Assembly: GCA_016342755.1 (NCBI GenBank)
Contig: JAEINS010000005.1
Location: 124,001-188,000 of the forward strand
Direction of reading: 5' to 3'
DNA from: Melioribacteraceae bacterium
GTDB lineage: Bacteria > Bacteroidota > Ignavibacteria > Ignavibacteriales > Melioribacteraceae
DNA length: 64,000 nt
Shown: positions 38,226-48,300 of the stretch, piece by piece
Position numbering within the stretch: position 1 is the first letter of the stretch
Layout of the letters: the number at the start of each line of letters is the position of its first letter
Notes under the pieces: generated by a model
What the model was told of the DNA's origin: nothing
The model's database searches: none
The model's input: the letters and a program-made list of their open reading frames with translations, nothing else
Program-made: the position numbers and the translations under genes

Positions 38226-39302
38226 ATGAGTAAAGTTCAGAAATCCAAAAAATATAATATTCTAATTGACGAAATTTTGTCTTATATCAAAAAAAACAAT
38301 TTGAAACGCGGAGACAAATTACCAACTGTACTGGAAATAATAGACAAATGGAGTTTTAGTTATTCAACTGTAAACCGGACTTTACTTGAACTTGAAAAAC
38401 ATGGCATTATAGATAAACAAAAAGGGAAAGGTTTATTTGTTAAAAATACCGAAATTCCGAAACAGGTAAAACAAGTTGCTTTAGTAATACCAGATTCGTA
38501 CACAGAGAATAAAATTTTTATGAATTTGCTTAATGGAGTCAGGAACGAACTTGAGAATGCCGGAATTGGTATGCTTGTTTCTATCACCGATTTAAACCAT
38601 CAAAAAGAAAAAGAAACTATAGAAATGCTGATTTCTAAAAACGTGGATGGTTTGATAATTTTTATGGAAAGCAATTATAGAAATGACTATAACCATATTA
38701 CTGATCTCAAAGATAAAGATTTCCCATTTATTTTAATTGACAGATACATCCCCGAATTAGAAACAGATTATGTTATTGTAAATAATAAAGATATAATGGT
38801 TAGAATATGCTCTTACCTAAAATATAATAGAAACTGCGATTCAATATTTTATGTGATTGCCGGTGATGATCCAAAGGGTGTAACTTCCACTGAAGAAAAA
38901 CTTGAAGGATTTGCCATTGCAAACAAATTACTTTTTGGCAAAGATGATAAAATGGTTATTTCGCTAAACGAATTAGTTTCAAATTATAGTGAATTACTTA
39001 AGTCTTATGATAATATTGGTCTTTGTTTTAACTATGATGAACTTGTTACTGAATTTTTAAATATTCTAAGTGAACAGGGAAAAGAAATGCCGGAGAATAT
39101 TCACCTCTTTGGTTATAACAACGTTTATGATGAACCTGCCTTCCCGAGTGTAGAACAATTTAATACCGAAGTTGGGAGAAAAGCTGCTGAAATATTGATT
39201 AATAAAATCAATAATATTGAAAACAAAGAAATTATAAAATACCGGATTGAGCCTAAATTAGTTATTCCTAATAATAAAGGCGGCTTCCATCTGGAAGCCT
39301 GA
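38226..39302 (+). CDS. GntR-type HTH regulator with LacI-like sugar-binding effector domain (copy 2)
   Basis: A 358-aa paralogue of the preceding gene with the same two-domain plan. The winged helix has KLPTVLEIIDKWSFSYSTVNRTLLELEKHGIIDKQKGKGLFV; the effector part has KQVALVIPDSYTENKIFMNLLNGVRNELE, NHQKEKETIEMLISK (identical in both copies) and ERYIP-like RYIPELETDYVIVNN. The DNA-recognition helix (FSYSTVNRTL against FSYATVNRTL) is nearly the same in both, so they probably bind related or identical operators. Differences in the effector domain would let them respond to different sugars or form heterodimers (inference). The GGAG site is 9 nt from the ATG. A hairpin overlaps the last codons. 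Confidence 0.9.
   Translation: MSKVQKSKKYNILIDEILSYIKKNNLKRGDKLPTVLEIIDKWSFSYSTVNRTLLELEKHGIIDKQKGKGLFVKNTEIPKQVKQVALVIPDSYTENKIFMNLLNGVRNELENAGIGMLVSITDLNHQKEKETIEMLISKNVDGLIIFMESNYRNDYNHITDLKDKDFPFILIDRYIPELETDYVIVNNKDIMVRICSYLKYNRNCDSIFYVIAGDDPKGVTSTEEKLEGFAIANKLLFGKDDKMVISLNELVSNYSELLKSYDNIGLCFNYDELVTEFLNILSEQGKEMPENIHLFGYNNVYDEPAFPSVEQFNTEVGRKAAEILINKINNIENKEIIKYRIEPKLVIPNNKGGFHLEA
39282..39299. terminator. Bidirectional hairpin at the convergent regulator/peptidase junction
   Basis: GGCTTCC (39282-39288) and GGAAGCC (39293-39299) form a perfect 7-bp stem with a 4-nt loop over the final codons of the second regulator. On the minus strand it is followed by GCCTTTATTATT, a T-rich stretch, so it can end the peptidase-like gene (stop at 39324). 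On the plus strand the following sequence is TGATAATAATT. Confidence 0.5.
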
Positions 39303-39323
39303 TAATAATTGATTTCGGTAATT

Positions 39324-40109
39324 TTATAGCGCGTCCTGATATTCGGTCCAAAGATTTTCAATTGAATCATCCAATAATGAATAAGCTGCCGAAGACCATT
39401 TAAAATCATAATTTTTTCCGGCATACTGATTCAGTTTATATAAGAATTCAGAATCTTTGTTTTCCATAAGCCAGACAATAAAAAATCCGGTTGTAGTGTA
39501 GCCGTCAGTATAACTGCCTCCTGAATGTCTTCTGGTAATTTTATCCGCACCCGATAAGTAACGAAGCGCATCCGCTATACCTTCAATACAACTCCATCCA
39601 TCGTTTTTATATTCACAAGCCTGCTGAAATACGTGTGTCATCTCGTGAATAAGTACACCATTAATTTCATCCTGAACTTCCCTCTTGGTTTTTCCCTGCA
39701 TAATTTTACTTAAATAATCGCTGCTGAAAACAATCCGTTTCTTATTTGCCGCGCCTAATCCGGTAGTATAAGCAACACCGCCTTCATACTCTTCAATCCG
39801 TAACTCAATTTTGGCTATATCAATAACCTCTGATGGATCTTTATATAATATTTTATTTACTAATAATATAAGAGTATCAATCTGGTTAACAGGATCATCA
39901 AAATATAAAGTATAATATTTACCGTTACCTAATGAATCAGCATTTACAAAACTTAACTCAGGTTTAACAAAACTATCCCAGACGCTGGATGGTTCTTCTG
40001 TATCAGGGTTTTTGTCTGCCGGCGGATCAACAGGATTTGAATCATCACTACAGCCAATTACAAAAAATATATAGAGCAGCAGAACAAGTAGAAGATTATT
40101 TTTTTTCAA
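39324..40109 (-). CDS. HEXXH metallopeptidase-like lipoprotein (basic secretory protein family type)
   Basis: A 261-aa lipoprotein. The start codon is TTG at 40109, supported by GGAG 8 nt upstream and by an immediate signal peptide ending FFVIGC. The zinc-peptidase motif HEMTH is at residues 155-159, followed by CIEGIADALRYL, whose Glu is placed like the third ligand of gluzincins. The layout (ANKKRIVFSSDYL, GVLIHEMTHVFQQA, DGYTTTGFFIVWLMEN, IENLWTEYQDAL) fits the basic secretory protein family (PF04450), a presumed protease family. It is one of three HEXXH proteins in the mannosidase region, so it may act on the protein part of mannoproteins (inference). It lies 75 bp downstream of GH76. Confidence 0.8.
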   Translation of the reverse strand: MKKNNLLLVLLLYIFFVIGCSDDSNPVDPPADKNPDTEEPSSVWDSFVKPELSFVNADSLGNGKYYTLYFDDPVNQIDTLILLVNKILYKDPSEVIDIAKIELRIEEYEGGVAYTTGLGAANKKRIVFSSDYLSKIMQGKTKREVQDEINGVLIHEMTHVFQQACEYKNDGWSCIEGIADALRYLSGADKITRRHSGGSYTDGYTTTGFFIVWLMENKDSEFLYKLNQYAGKNYDFKWSSAAYSLLDDSIENLWTEYQDAL

Positions 40110-40184
40110 TTTAGATTCTCCATCTATTATTTTTAATTTAATTCAATTACAAAAAAATTCAGCCAAATTTTATATCCTTTCCCG

Positions 40185-41297
40185 TTATCTGGTTGGCGGA
40201 CAAATCTGCATTAAACCGACAGCACTGCTGGCTTCATAGGATTGCACAGTTCCAGAAGGACATTTAACGGAGTAGTCTCTATAAGTAATATTTCTGGACT
40301 TATCTCTGTTTTTCCATGCTGTATCCGCGTTCTTCTGTATCCATGGCAAATACTGAGCTTGGCCGCAGTCATTTATCAGCATCATAATGTATCGGGAAAA
40401 TATAGCTTTTAAAACTCCTTGTTCGTTCCAATCCCCTTCTTTGGGTAATATCTGATTACTATCGCACATAATGTTTTTTGTATAATCCGCAACAAGCACA
40501 GCATCTTCTAAATACTTATTTTCGTTTGTAGCTTTATATAACATTACGGCAGAACCAATACATGTTCCTTGATTATATGTATAATCATCCCAGCCAATAT
40601 GTCCGTTCATGTTTTTATGATCCGCTACTCTTCCTGTTGAAAGATCAATAATATTATTTCTAGACCACTCATAAATACTTTTTGCTTTTTCCAGATAAGA
40701 ATTGTCGCCTGTAATTTTATATAGTCTTAAAGCAGCTATTACAGTCGGGAAATTGATACAAGAGTTTTTTGAACCATGATCAAACGCCCAAAACATTCCG
40801 CCGTTATCGGCATCACGCCCTTCGCTCCATACATGATAGAATCCGGATACTGAAGCATCTAAATATTTTCTATTACCTGTAATTTCATGAGCTCTGGCTA
40901 AAGAAATTATCCACCACATCATATCATCATATATAAACCATTCAACATGGTTTTCCCAGTTATAACCATCGTATTCGTTAAAACCGCCTAGATACATATC
41001 ATCAATCATAGTTCTGTACTTAGTTTCCTCAGTACGCTCGTACGCGTCCATTACAATATCCCAGAATATTGCCTGTGTCCATATGGCTCCAATTTTATCC
41101 TGATCGGATGAATGATAATATAGGTTAGCAGTCTGATTGTAAAAAACCTTATTAAAAGCTTCAAATGCAATAGTAGCGTCATCCGAAGTAAAACCGGATT
41201 CTTTTGCGGTATCACTTTGATTTATAGTTCCGTCACTAGAACTACAATTAAGCAGAAGTACAGCTATAATTGAATAAACAACTTTATAGAATTTCAT
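40185..41297 (-). CDS. GH76 endo-alpha-1,6-mannanase lipoprotein
   Basis: A 370-aa lipoprotein; the start at ATG 41297 (MKFYKVVYSI...) is preferred to a TTG three codons upstream, and the signal ends LLLNC. GH76 is recognised from AIFWDIVMDAYERT, the catalytic Asp pair Asp124-Asp125 in IYDDMMWW, HVWSEGRDADNGGMFW, SCINFPTVIAALRLY and YNQGTCIGSAVMLYKAT. GH76 enzymes cut the alpha-1,6-mannan backbone of fungal mannan internally. The lipid anchor suggests the outer-membrane surface. With GH125 (exo-alpha-1,6) and GH92/GH38 (side chains) it completes a yeast-mannan type toolkit. It stands 27 bp after the GH92-PA14 gene in one minus-strand unit. Confidence 0.92.
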   Translation of the reverse strand: MKFYKVVYSIIAVLLLNCSSSDGTINQSDTAKESGFTSDDATIAFEAFNKVFYNQTANLYYHSSDQDKIGAIWTQAIFWDIVMDAYERTEETKYRTMIDDMYLGGFNEYDGYNWENHVEWFIYDDMMWWIISLARAHEITGNRKYLDASVSGFYHVWSEGRDADNGGMFWAFDHGSKNSCINFPTVIAALRLYKITGDNSYLEKAKSIYEWSRNNIIDLSTGRVADHKNMNGHIGWDDYTYNQGTCIGSAVMLYKATNENKYLEDAVLVADYTKNIMCDSNQILPKEGDWNEQGVLKAIFSRYIMMLINDCGQAQYLPWIQKNADTAWKNRDKSRNITYRDYSVKCPSGTVQSYEASSAVGLMQICPPTR

Positions 41298-41324
41298 CTT
41301 TATCAATACCTTAAATATTTAATA

Positions 41325-44309
41325 TTATTTTTTCATAAAAAAAGCATCTGCCGGAATTTCACTTCTACTAATGCCGGATCCGTCCCACTCAAGTTTTAGT
41401 GTATTAGAAACGCTACCCTCAAAATATTTAACTCTAAATTTATAATATCCTTTAGAAAACGCGGCTACTTTTTGAACAGTTGATTCACCATGCAAACCGT
41501 CATTGTCTATAAACACTTCATCATCAAGATACATTTTGCTGCCATCATCCGAAGTTAAGTAGAAAGTATACATGCCGTCGGAAGGAATATTTATATAACC
41601 TGAATAAACAACTCCAAATTCATCCTCTTTTTCTATCATGGAAATATCTACAGTTGCAGTTTCTCCGGTCTTAACAAGATTCTTTAGTTTTTCGACACTA
41701 TTAACTCTGTCTTCATAATACTCGTACTTTAATCCGGGTACTAATCCTTCAACTTTAGTTGGTTCTCTTAGCGCAATTTTCTCAAAATATTCTGATGTAA
41801 CCAGACTAGGCTCCATTCCGTCCTTAAAGGCTGTAATTTTTATAGTAGTTGTTTTATTAATTGAAATTGGAGCTGAATATAAAAGCGAATTCCCGTTAGG
41901 AACTGATCCGTCAAGTGTATATCTAATTTCGGCACCTTTTATTTTGCAAGCCAGTTCAACAGTAGTTTTCCCGCCAAAATATCTTTCACCAGTTTTTGCG
42001 AACGGTGGAGAAGTAAATTCTCCTTCTGTCATTGAATAAGGTTTGTCCTGTTCATTTATACCGCGAAGTTTATTTGGCTTATCACTCATATTAAGTTTAA
42101 TTTTACCGCCGTTCATTATAACATCATGTTCAATAAAATTTTGTGTATAATTTTCACCATTCAACGTAGCAGTTTCTATAAATACGTTGCTGCTATTGTT
42201 ATTAGGAGCTTCAATAATAAAATTATTACCATTCTCCAGGTGTAGAGTAACTTTATTAAACAATGGCGAGCCTAACGCGTATTGTGTTGTTCCCGGACAC
42301 ACTGAATACATTCCTAGTGCTGAAAAGACATACCAGGCCGAAGTCTGACCGTTATCTTCATCACCGCATAATCCGTCAGGATCCGGAGTATACAATTTAT
42401 CCATAACCTCACGGGCTCTCATCTGTGTTTTCCAGGGTTCACCAACATAATCATAAAGATAAATTCCATGCTGAATAGGCTGATTTCCGTGCGCATATTG
42501 ACCCATATTTGCAATTAACATTTCAGTAATTTCATGTATCTGTCCGCCGTAATATGAATCATCAAATTTTGGGGGCGCTGTAAATAGAGAATCAAGTCTG
42601 TTGCTGAACTGTTCTTTTCCGCCCATAAGATTTATTAAACCTTTAGGATCATGGAAAACCGCCCATGTATAATGCCAGGAACATCCTTCAGTAAATGCAT
42701 CGCCCCATTTCTCGGGTACAAAAGGAGTTTGCCAGTTACCATTTTTATTTTTCCCTCTCATAAAATTTGTTGAAGGATCAAATACATTTTTATAATAAGA
42801 AGCTCTTTTTTTGAACAGATCTATGGTTTTAGAATCTTTGCCAAGTGCTTTTGCCAGTTGCCAGATTGTAAAGTCATCGTATGAATATTCAAGTGTACGC
42901 GCTACATTTTCATTTATACCGGAATCATAAGGGATGTAACCGAGAGAATTATAATAATCAACTCCATATCTGCCGACTGATGTAATTGGACCTTCGTTCT
43001 CAGAGTTTTTCAAAATTGCTTCAAACAGTGTTTCAATATCATATCCTCTAATTCCTTTTAAATAAGAATCAGCAATAATTGAAGCTGAATTTGAACCGAT
43101 CATTACATTGTGATATCCGGGACTTGCCCATTCCGGCAGCCAGCCTCCTTCTTTATAAGTATTAACCAGACCGGACATAATATTACTGTTAATTTCCTGA
43201 TACATTACAGTGAAAAATGGAAATACAGCTCTAAATGTATCCCAAAAGCCGTTATCAGTGAACATATAACCCGGAAGTACTTCTCCGTTGTACGGACTAT
43301 AGTGAACAATATTATTATCAGCATCGTGCTCATAAAATTTTCTTGGAAAAAGCAGAACTCTATATAACGCCGTATAAAATGTTTGAAGCTGTCTTACGGA
43401 AGCTCCGTCAATTTCAATTCTATTTAATTCTTTATTCCACGCCTGTTTTGCATTTTCTTTTGTCTGCTCAAAAGTATTTTCGCCAAGTTCCCTTTTTAGA
43501 TTCAATTCAGCCTGCTCGTTACTAATAAAGGATGAAGCTACTTTAACATTAACTTCTTTTTGAGCTGATTTTGTACTGAATTTAATTACCGCCTGAACTC
43601 TGTTTCCATTATTTTCATTCTCATCTTCATAAAAAGAACCGTCTTTCCAGGTAAAACTTTCTTCAAAAGGAGTATCAAAATAAAGGACAAAATATGTTCT
43701 AAAGTTTTTTGGTACAGAACCGGTTGCATATTTTGTGTACCCAATAATTTTCTGTTCTTCAGGTATTATTTTAATTTCGTTTCCACCTCCAAAACCATCT
43801 AATATTAAATAAGATTTATCGGTTTTAGGATATGTTATACGAAATTGCGCAGCTCTTTCTGTAGGAGCAATCTCTGTTACAAGATCATAATCTGCTAAAT
43901 ATGCTCTATAATAGTATGGTTTAGAAATTTCTGCTTTATGAGAAAACCATGAACCTCTTTCATCGTCTTTAATCTTTAGCTCGCCTGTCATAGGAATTAA
44001 AGAAAAAACACCATAATCATTTACCCAGGGCGACGGCTGATGAGTTTGTTTAAATCCATATATCTTATAATCATCGTACATATATGCCCAACCGCTTTTA
44101 CGATTTTTGTTTGTAACAGGAGTCCAAAAATTCATTCCCCATGGAAGTGCAATTGCCGGATAAGTATTCCCATTTGATAAAGCAACATCAGAGTCTGTAC
44201 CCAATAAAGGATTAACATAATCTACAAGACTGCCGTTTGATTGAGAAAATACCCTGTCATTTGTAAAAACGGATAGAACTAGAAATACTGAAAAGATAAT
44301 TCGCTTCAT
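41325..44309 (-). CDS. GH92 alpha-mannosidase with chitobiase-like and PA14 domains
   Basis: A 994-aa secreted protein with an N-terminal signal peptide. Residues about 27-735 are GH92 (VDYVNPLLGTDS, GFKQTHQPSPWVNDYG, GNQPIQHGIYLYDYVGEPWKTQ, CGDEDNGQTSAWYVFSALGMY). GH92 enzymes are calcium-dependent inverting exo-alpha-mannosidases. About 765-836 is a chitobiase/beta-hexosaminidase C-terminal-like domain (IRYTLDGSVPNGNSLLYSAPI), and about 856-990 a PA14 domain (YSGYINIPSDGMYTFYLTSDDGSKMYLDD). The family's usual GNEPxHH and NDDCGQ are GNQPIQH and DEDNGQ here, unlike the two plus-strand GH92 proteins, so the linkage preference may differ. There is no T9SS domain or lipobox, so it may be periplasmic. 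A strong GAGGAAAAT site precedes the ATG. Confidence 0.93.
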   Translation of the reverse strand: MKRIIFSVFLVLSVFTNDRVFSQSNGSLVDYVNPLLGTDSDVALSNGNTYPAIALPWGMNFWTPVTNKNRKSGWAYMYDDYKIYGFKQTHQPSPWVNDYGVFSLIPMTGELKIKDDERGSWFSHKAEISKPYYYRAYLADYDLVTEIAPTERAAQFRITYPKTDKSYLILDGFGGGNEIKIIPEEQKIIGYTKYATGSVPKNFRTYFVLYFDTPFEESFTWKDGSFYEDENENNGNRVQAVIKFSTKSAQKEVNVKVASSFISNEQAELNLKRELGENTFEQTKENAKQAWNKELNRIEIDGASVRQLQTFYTALYRVLLFPRKFYEHDADNNIVHYSPYNGEVLPGYMFTDNGFWDTFRAVFPFFTVMYQEINSNIMSGLVNTYKEGGWLPEWASPGYHNVMIGSNSASIIADSYLKGIRGYDIETLFEAILKNSENEGPITSVGRYGVDYYNSLGYIPYDSGINENVARTLEYSYDDFTIWQLAKALGKDSKTIDLFKKRASYYKNVFDPSTNFMRGKNKNGNWQTPFVPEKWGDAFTEGCSWHYTWAVFHDPKGLINLMGGKEQFSNRLDSLFTAPPKFDDSYYGGQIHEITEMLIANMGQYAHGNQPIQHGIYLYDYVGEPWKTQMRAREVMDKLYTPDPDGLCGDEDNGQTSAWYVFSALGMYSVCPGTTQYALGSPLFNKVTLHLENGNNFIIEAPNNNSSNVFIETATLNGENYTQNFIEHDVIMNGGKIKLNMSDKPNKLRGINEQDKPYSMTEGEFTSPPFAKTGERYFGGKTTVELACKIKGAEIRYTLDGSVPNGNSLLYSAPISINKTTTIKITAFKDGMEPSLVTSEYFEKIALREPTKVEGLVPGLKYEYYEDRVNSVEKLKNLVKTGETATVDISMIEKEDEFGVVYSGYINIPSDGMYTFYLTSDDGSKMYLDDEVFIDNDGLHGESTVQKVAAFSKGYYKFRVKYFEGSVSNTLKLEWDGSGISRSEIPADAFFMKK

Positions 44310-44661
44310 ATTTTCCTCATAAAATCGAAAATTATTTTATACATTATATATACTCTTACACAAGAAAACATTATTAAAGTATATTAACACTATAAACTTA
44401 TCATAAGACGCTTTAAACTGCAAAGTTTTTTAAACAAAAATTTTACAAAATTTACGGATATTCGTAAAACCGTGATAGTATAATACTTAGTTTTCTAATT
44501 TTTTTAATATTTTTTCCTACTATGTTACTTAAAAATTTGTATTTTTGACATACTATATATATACAATTGAAGAAAACTAAATATTCTCAATAGAAATATG
44601 AGTTAATTACAAGATTTTATATAAAACTAAAAAAAAATTAATTTAAATAAGGGAGTAGCTT
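44310..44661. promoter_or_regulatory. Divergent promoter region of the GH92/GH76 and GH38/GH92 units
   Basis: This 352-bp gap has no gene. It holds two TATATA-type elements (44343-44361 and 44551-44568) like those upstream of the TonB receptor, and an 18-bp near-palindrome at 44451-44468. The element at 44343 shares 17 of 20 positions with the one at 34773, and on the minus strand both contain TATAAT, so either a promoter -10 or an operator is possible. Confidence 0.45.
44451..44468. promoter_or_regulatory. 18-bp near-perfect palindrome, candidate regulator operator
   Basis: TTTACGGATATTCGTAAA reads the same on both strands except at two symmetric positions. It lies centrally between two divergent mannosidase units, 142 bp from the GH92 start and 194 bp from the peptidase-like gene start. 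Length and symmetry fit a GntR or LacI dimer site, and two GntR/LacI-like regulators are encoded at 37065-39302. The link to them is inference. Confidence 0.45.
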
Positions 44662-45345
44662 ATGAAAAACTGTCTGAAAATCTGTTTACTTATTATTTTA
44701 ATATTTTCACTTTCAAACTCAATAACCTCGCAAGAGAATTCATACTCAAAATTTGGGTATAAGCTAAATTTTGTGAATAATGATTCTACTACAACACCGG
44801 AATTCTGTAAAAAATTAGTAGATACATTTTATGAGGTATATCCAAAACTTGCGGAACGTTTTAATAAAAATACTGCCGGTGAAGTTACATTTATTATAGA
44901 TCCCGACTTCATAGGAGTTGCCGCGACTGGAAATGATACTGTGAGATTCAGTTCAAATTGGTTTCATAAACGTCCGGGTGATATTGATGTTGTAACACAT
45001 GAGGTTATGCATATTGTACAGGCTTATCCAAATAATAGCGGTCCCTGGTGGATTACAGAAGGAATAGCTGATTATGCCCGATATAAATTCGGAGTTGATA
45101 ATGAAGGCGGAGGCTGGATCTTACCAAAAGTTGATTCAACTCAGAATTTTGATAATAGCTACCGGATTACCGCCAGGTTTTTTGCATGGCTAGAGCTGAA
45201 TGAAAACCAGGATTTAATTAACAACCTGGATTCTAAAATGAGATCTAAAAAATATACTTCCGAATTTTGGATGGAATCAACAGGTAAAACAATTGAACAG
45301 CTTTGGAAAGAATACTTAAAAAATCCGGAACTGGCATCCATATAA
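44662..45345 (+). CDS. Secreted HEXXH metallopeptidase-like protein (basic secretory protein family type)
   Basis: A 227-aa protein with an SPI signal peptide (CLKICLLIILIFSLSNS). The zinc motif HEVMH is at residues 113-117 in VTHEVMHIVQAY, followed by WWITEGIADYARYKFG with a Glu in the gluzincin position and a C-terminal IEQLWKEYLKNP. It resembles the lipoprotein at 39324-40109 but has no lipobox. Family: basic secretory protein (PF04450). It is the first gene of the plus-strand unit, directly before the GH38 gene (49 bp), so peptidase and mannosidase are probably made together. A GGGAG site stands 6 nt before the ATG. Confidence 0.8.
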   Translation: MKNCLKICLLIILIFSLSNSITSQENSYSKFGYKLNFVNNDSTTTPEFCKKLVDTFYEVYPKLAERFNKNTAGEVTFIIDPDFIGVAATGNDTVRFSSNWFHKRPGDIDVVTHEVMHIVQAYPNNSGPWWITEGIADYARYKFGVDNEGGGWILPKVDSTQNFDNSYRITARFFAWLELNENQDLINNLDSKMRSKKYTSEFWMESTGKTIEQLWKEYLKNPELASI

Positions 45346-45394
45346 AAGAATTATTATTAATAAATAAAAATCAATTATAGATAAAGGATAAAGT

Positions 45395-48300
45395 ATGTTA
45401 AAAAGTTTTTTATACCGGGGAATAATTCTGTTAATATTGGTTATATTCTCCAACAATATTATAGCACAAAGTGATATTACAAATCTTGCGGACGGAGTAA
45501 TCACTTCTCAGCATAACGATTCTCCAAGTGACGAAAATATTTCAAAACTTATTGATAATAGTTCCGGCACAAAATATTTAACATTTCACAGTAACGGATG
45601 GGTGCAGTTTTATACACCAATCGCATATGTAGTAAATAAATATACCTTTACTTCGGCAAATGATTCTCCCGAAAGAGATCCTTCTAAATGGACTTTATCG
45701 GCTTCTAACGATCTTTCCAGTTGGGTAACATTAGATTCAAGATCTAACGAAAGTTTTTCTGATAGATTCCAGACAAAAGAATATATGTTTAACAATAGCA
45801 GTGAATATAAATACTTCCGCTTTATTCTCAATTCAAAAAGCGGAAATATCTTACAGCTTTCTGAATTAGAACTTTTCACACTAATGTTAGAGCATGATGT
45901 TAGTGTTACTAATATTTCTTCGCAAGTAAAATCCATGAATACTCCTGTTATACCAAAAATATCAGTCAGTAATTTTGGTGCTAATACAGAATCATTTTCT
46001 GTAACCTGTATTATTAAGAAAGAAAACGGTTCCGAAGTTTATAACCAGTCTATGAATGTTGGAAATCTAACATCAGGTAATACACGTACAATATCCTTTC
46101 CCCAATTTATACCAACTGAAGATGTTACTTACACAATAACAGCAGAGACAGAATTGAATTCTGATTTGATGCCGGATAATGATTCCAAAACTGTCAGAAC
46201 CAATACACATAAAAAAGTATATATTGTTGGTTACAGTCATCTCGATCTTCAGTGGAACTGGACAATGGGAACAACAATAAATGAATATCTGCCAAATACT
46301 CTTTTAGGTAATTTTAAATTATTCGAAAAGTACCCGGATTACAGATTTAGTTTTGAAGGCGCTTATCGTTACATGATAATTAAGAAAAACTACCCTGATG
46401 ATTATGCAAAACTAAAACAATATATAGCTGATGAAAAATGGTACGTTGCCGGAAGTATGGTGGAAGCCGTTGATGTAATTGTACCAAGTCCTGAATCACT
46501 TATGCGCCAGATTTTATACGGGAACGGATTTTTTAAGGAAGAATTTGGGAAAACCAGTGTCGATATATTATTACCCGACTGTTTCGGATTTGCTTATTCC
46601 CTTCCGACAATTGCCGTACATTGCGGATTAAAAGGTTTTTCGACACAAAAATTTGACAGATGGGGCGGATCATTTCCAACTCCTTTTTCAATTGGACAAT
46701 GGGAAGGTGTTGACGGAAGTAGAATTACCGCTGTAATGAAACCGGGAGCTTATGATGATAACGCAACTATTAGAGAAAATGATTTAAACGAACTTGGTGA
46801 TGAAACCGGCTTATATGTGGCTTATGATTATTATGGAAAACGAGGTGATATTGGCGGACCTCCGGATGAAAGTCAGGTTACTAATTTTTTATCACTCATG
46901 AATAACAGTGGAACATCCGAGATAGAAGTAATAGCTGCTTCTTCCGATCAGATTTTCAGAGACCTTACAGAAAGCCAGATATCGAATCTGCCTGTTTACA
47001 ATGGCGAATTTTTAATGACTTTGCACGGATCGGGCTGTTATACATCTCATGCCGATCTTAAACTGCTTAACCGTAAAAATGAATTAACCGCTAACTCGGC
47101 TGAACGGGTTTCTGTTATGGCTGAACTATTTGCTGGAAAACCTTATCCTAAATCGGAACTGACTGAAAATTGGATTAAATTTATTGCACATGCTTTTCAC
47201 GATGATTTAACCGGAACATCCATACAGCCAGCTTATGATTATTACTCAATACCCGATTATGAAGAAGCTTTAGAGTATTTTGAAAATACTGAAACTGAGG
47301 CAAATAATTCTCTGTCATCAAAACTTGATACACGGGTTGATGATTCCAATTCAATTCCAGTTGTTGTATATAATCCGCTTGCTGTTAGCAGAACTGATGC
47401 GGTTGAGACAACAGTTAAGTTCTCCGGCGATTTACCTGCTAATGTAAAAGTGTTTAATAAAAACGGGGATGAAGTACCTTCACAAATAATTGATAAATAT
47501 GGCGATAAAATAACAGTCATGTTTATGGCCGCGGTTCCATCAGTTGGTCATGAAGTTTATTATGTAAAAAAATCTTCGGTACCCTGCGCAATTGAAACAG
47601 GTCTTAATGTTAACAATGAAATACTAGAGAATGATCGCTATACTGTTACAATAGACGACTGGGGCGATGTATCAAGTATATATGATAAATTAAATGATAG
47701 AGAACTTTTTGATTCTCCTTCAAAATTTGAATTGCGCGATAATAAATCCGCAAGATTCCCGGCATGGGAAATTTATTACAATGATGTTGTATCGCCTCCC
47801 CGCTCTTATGTAGAACAGTCAGTTTATAAAACTGTACTGGATAGCGGAGCAGCACAAGTTTCAATAAAAGTAACACGTTCAAATGAAGGATCAAATTTTA
47901 CGCATATATATTCATTAAACGCACAGGACGACGGATTTTTAAAAGTTGAGAATATAGTTAACTGGAAACCTAATAATCCAAACGGATCGCTATTAAAAGT
48001 TTCTTTTCCTCTATCAGTTTCAAATATAAACACAACATACGATCTTGGCCTTGGAACAATTAAAAGAGGATTAAATACCGCGCAACTGTATGAAGTTCCC
48101 GGACAGCAATGGGCTGATATAACTGAGAATGATAATAGTTACGGAGTTTCGATACTTAATGACTGTAAATACGGCTGGGATAAACCATGGGATAACATAA
48201 TACAATTAACACTTATTCATTCGCCGGTGGGCGGCAACTATACATATCAAGGCGATAAATATGTTCATAATTTCACGTATGGAATTTATGGTCATACAGG

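Noticed and set aside
41298-41306. TTG start three codons upstream in the GH76 gene
   Set aside because: The only purine-rich site is too close to it (2 nt); the ATG at 41297 gives a regular signal peptide.
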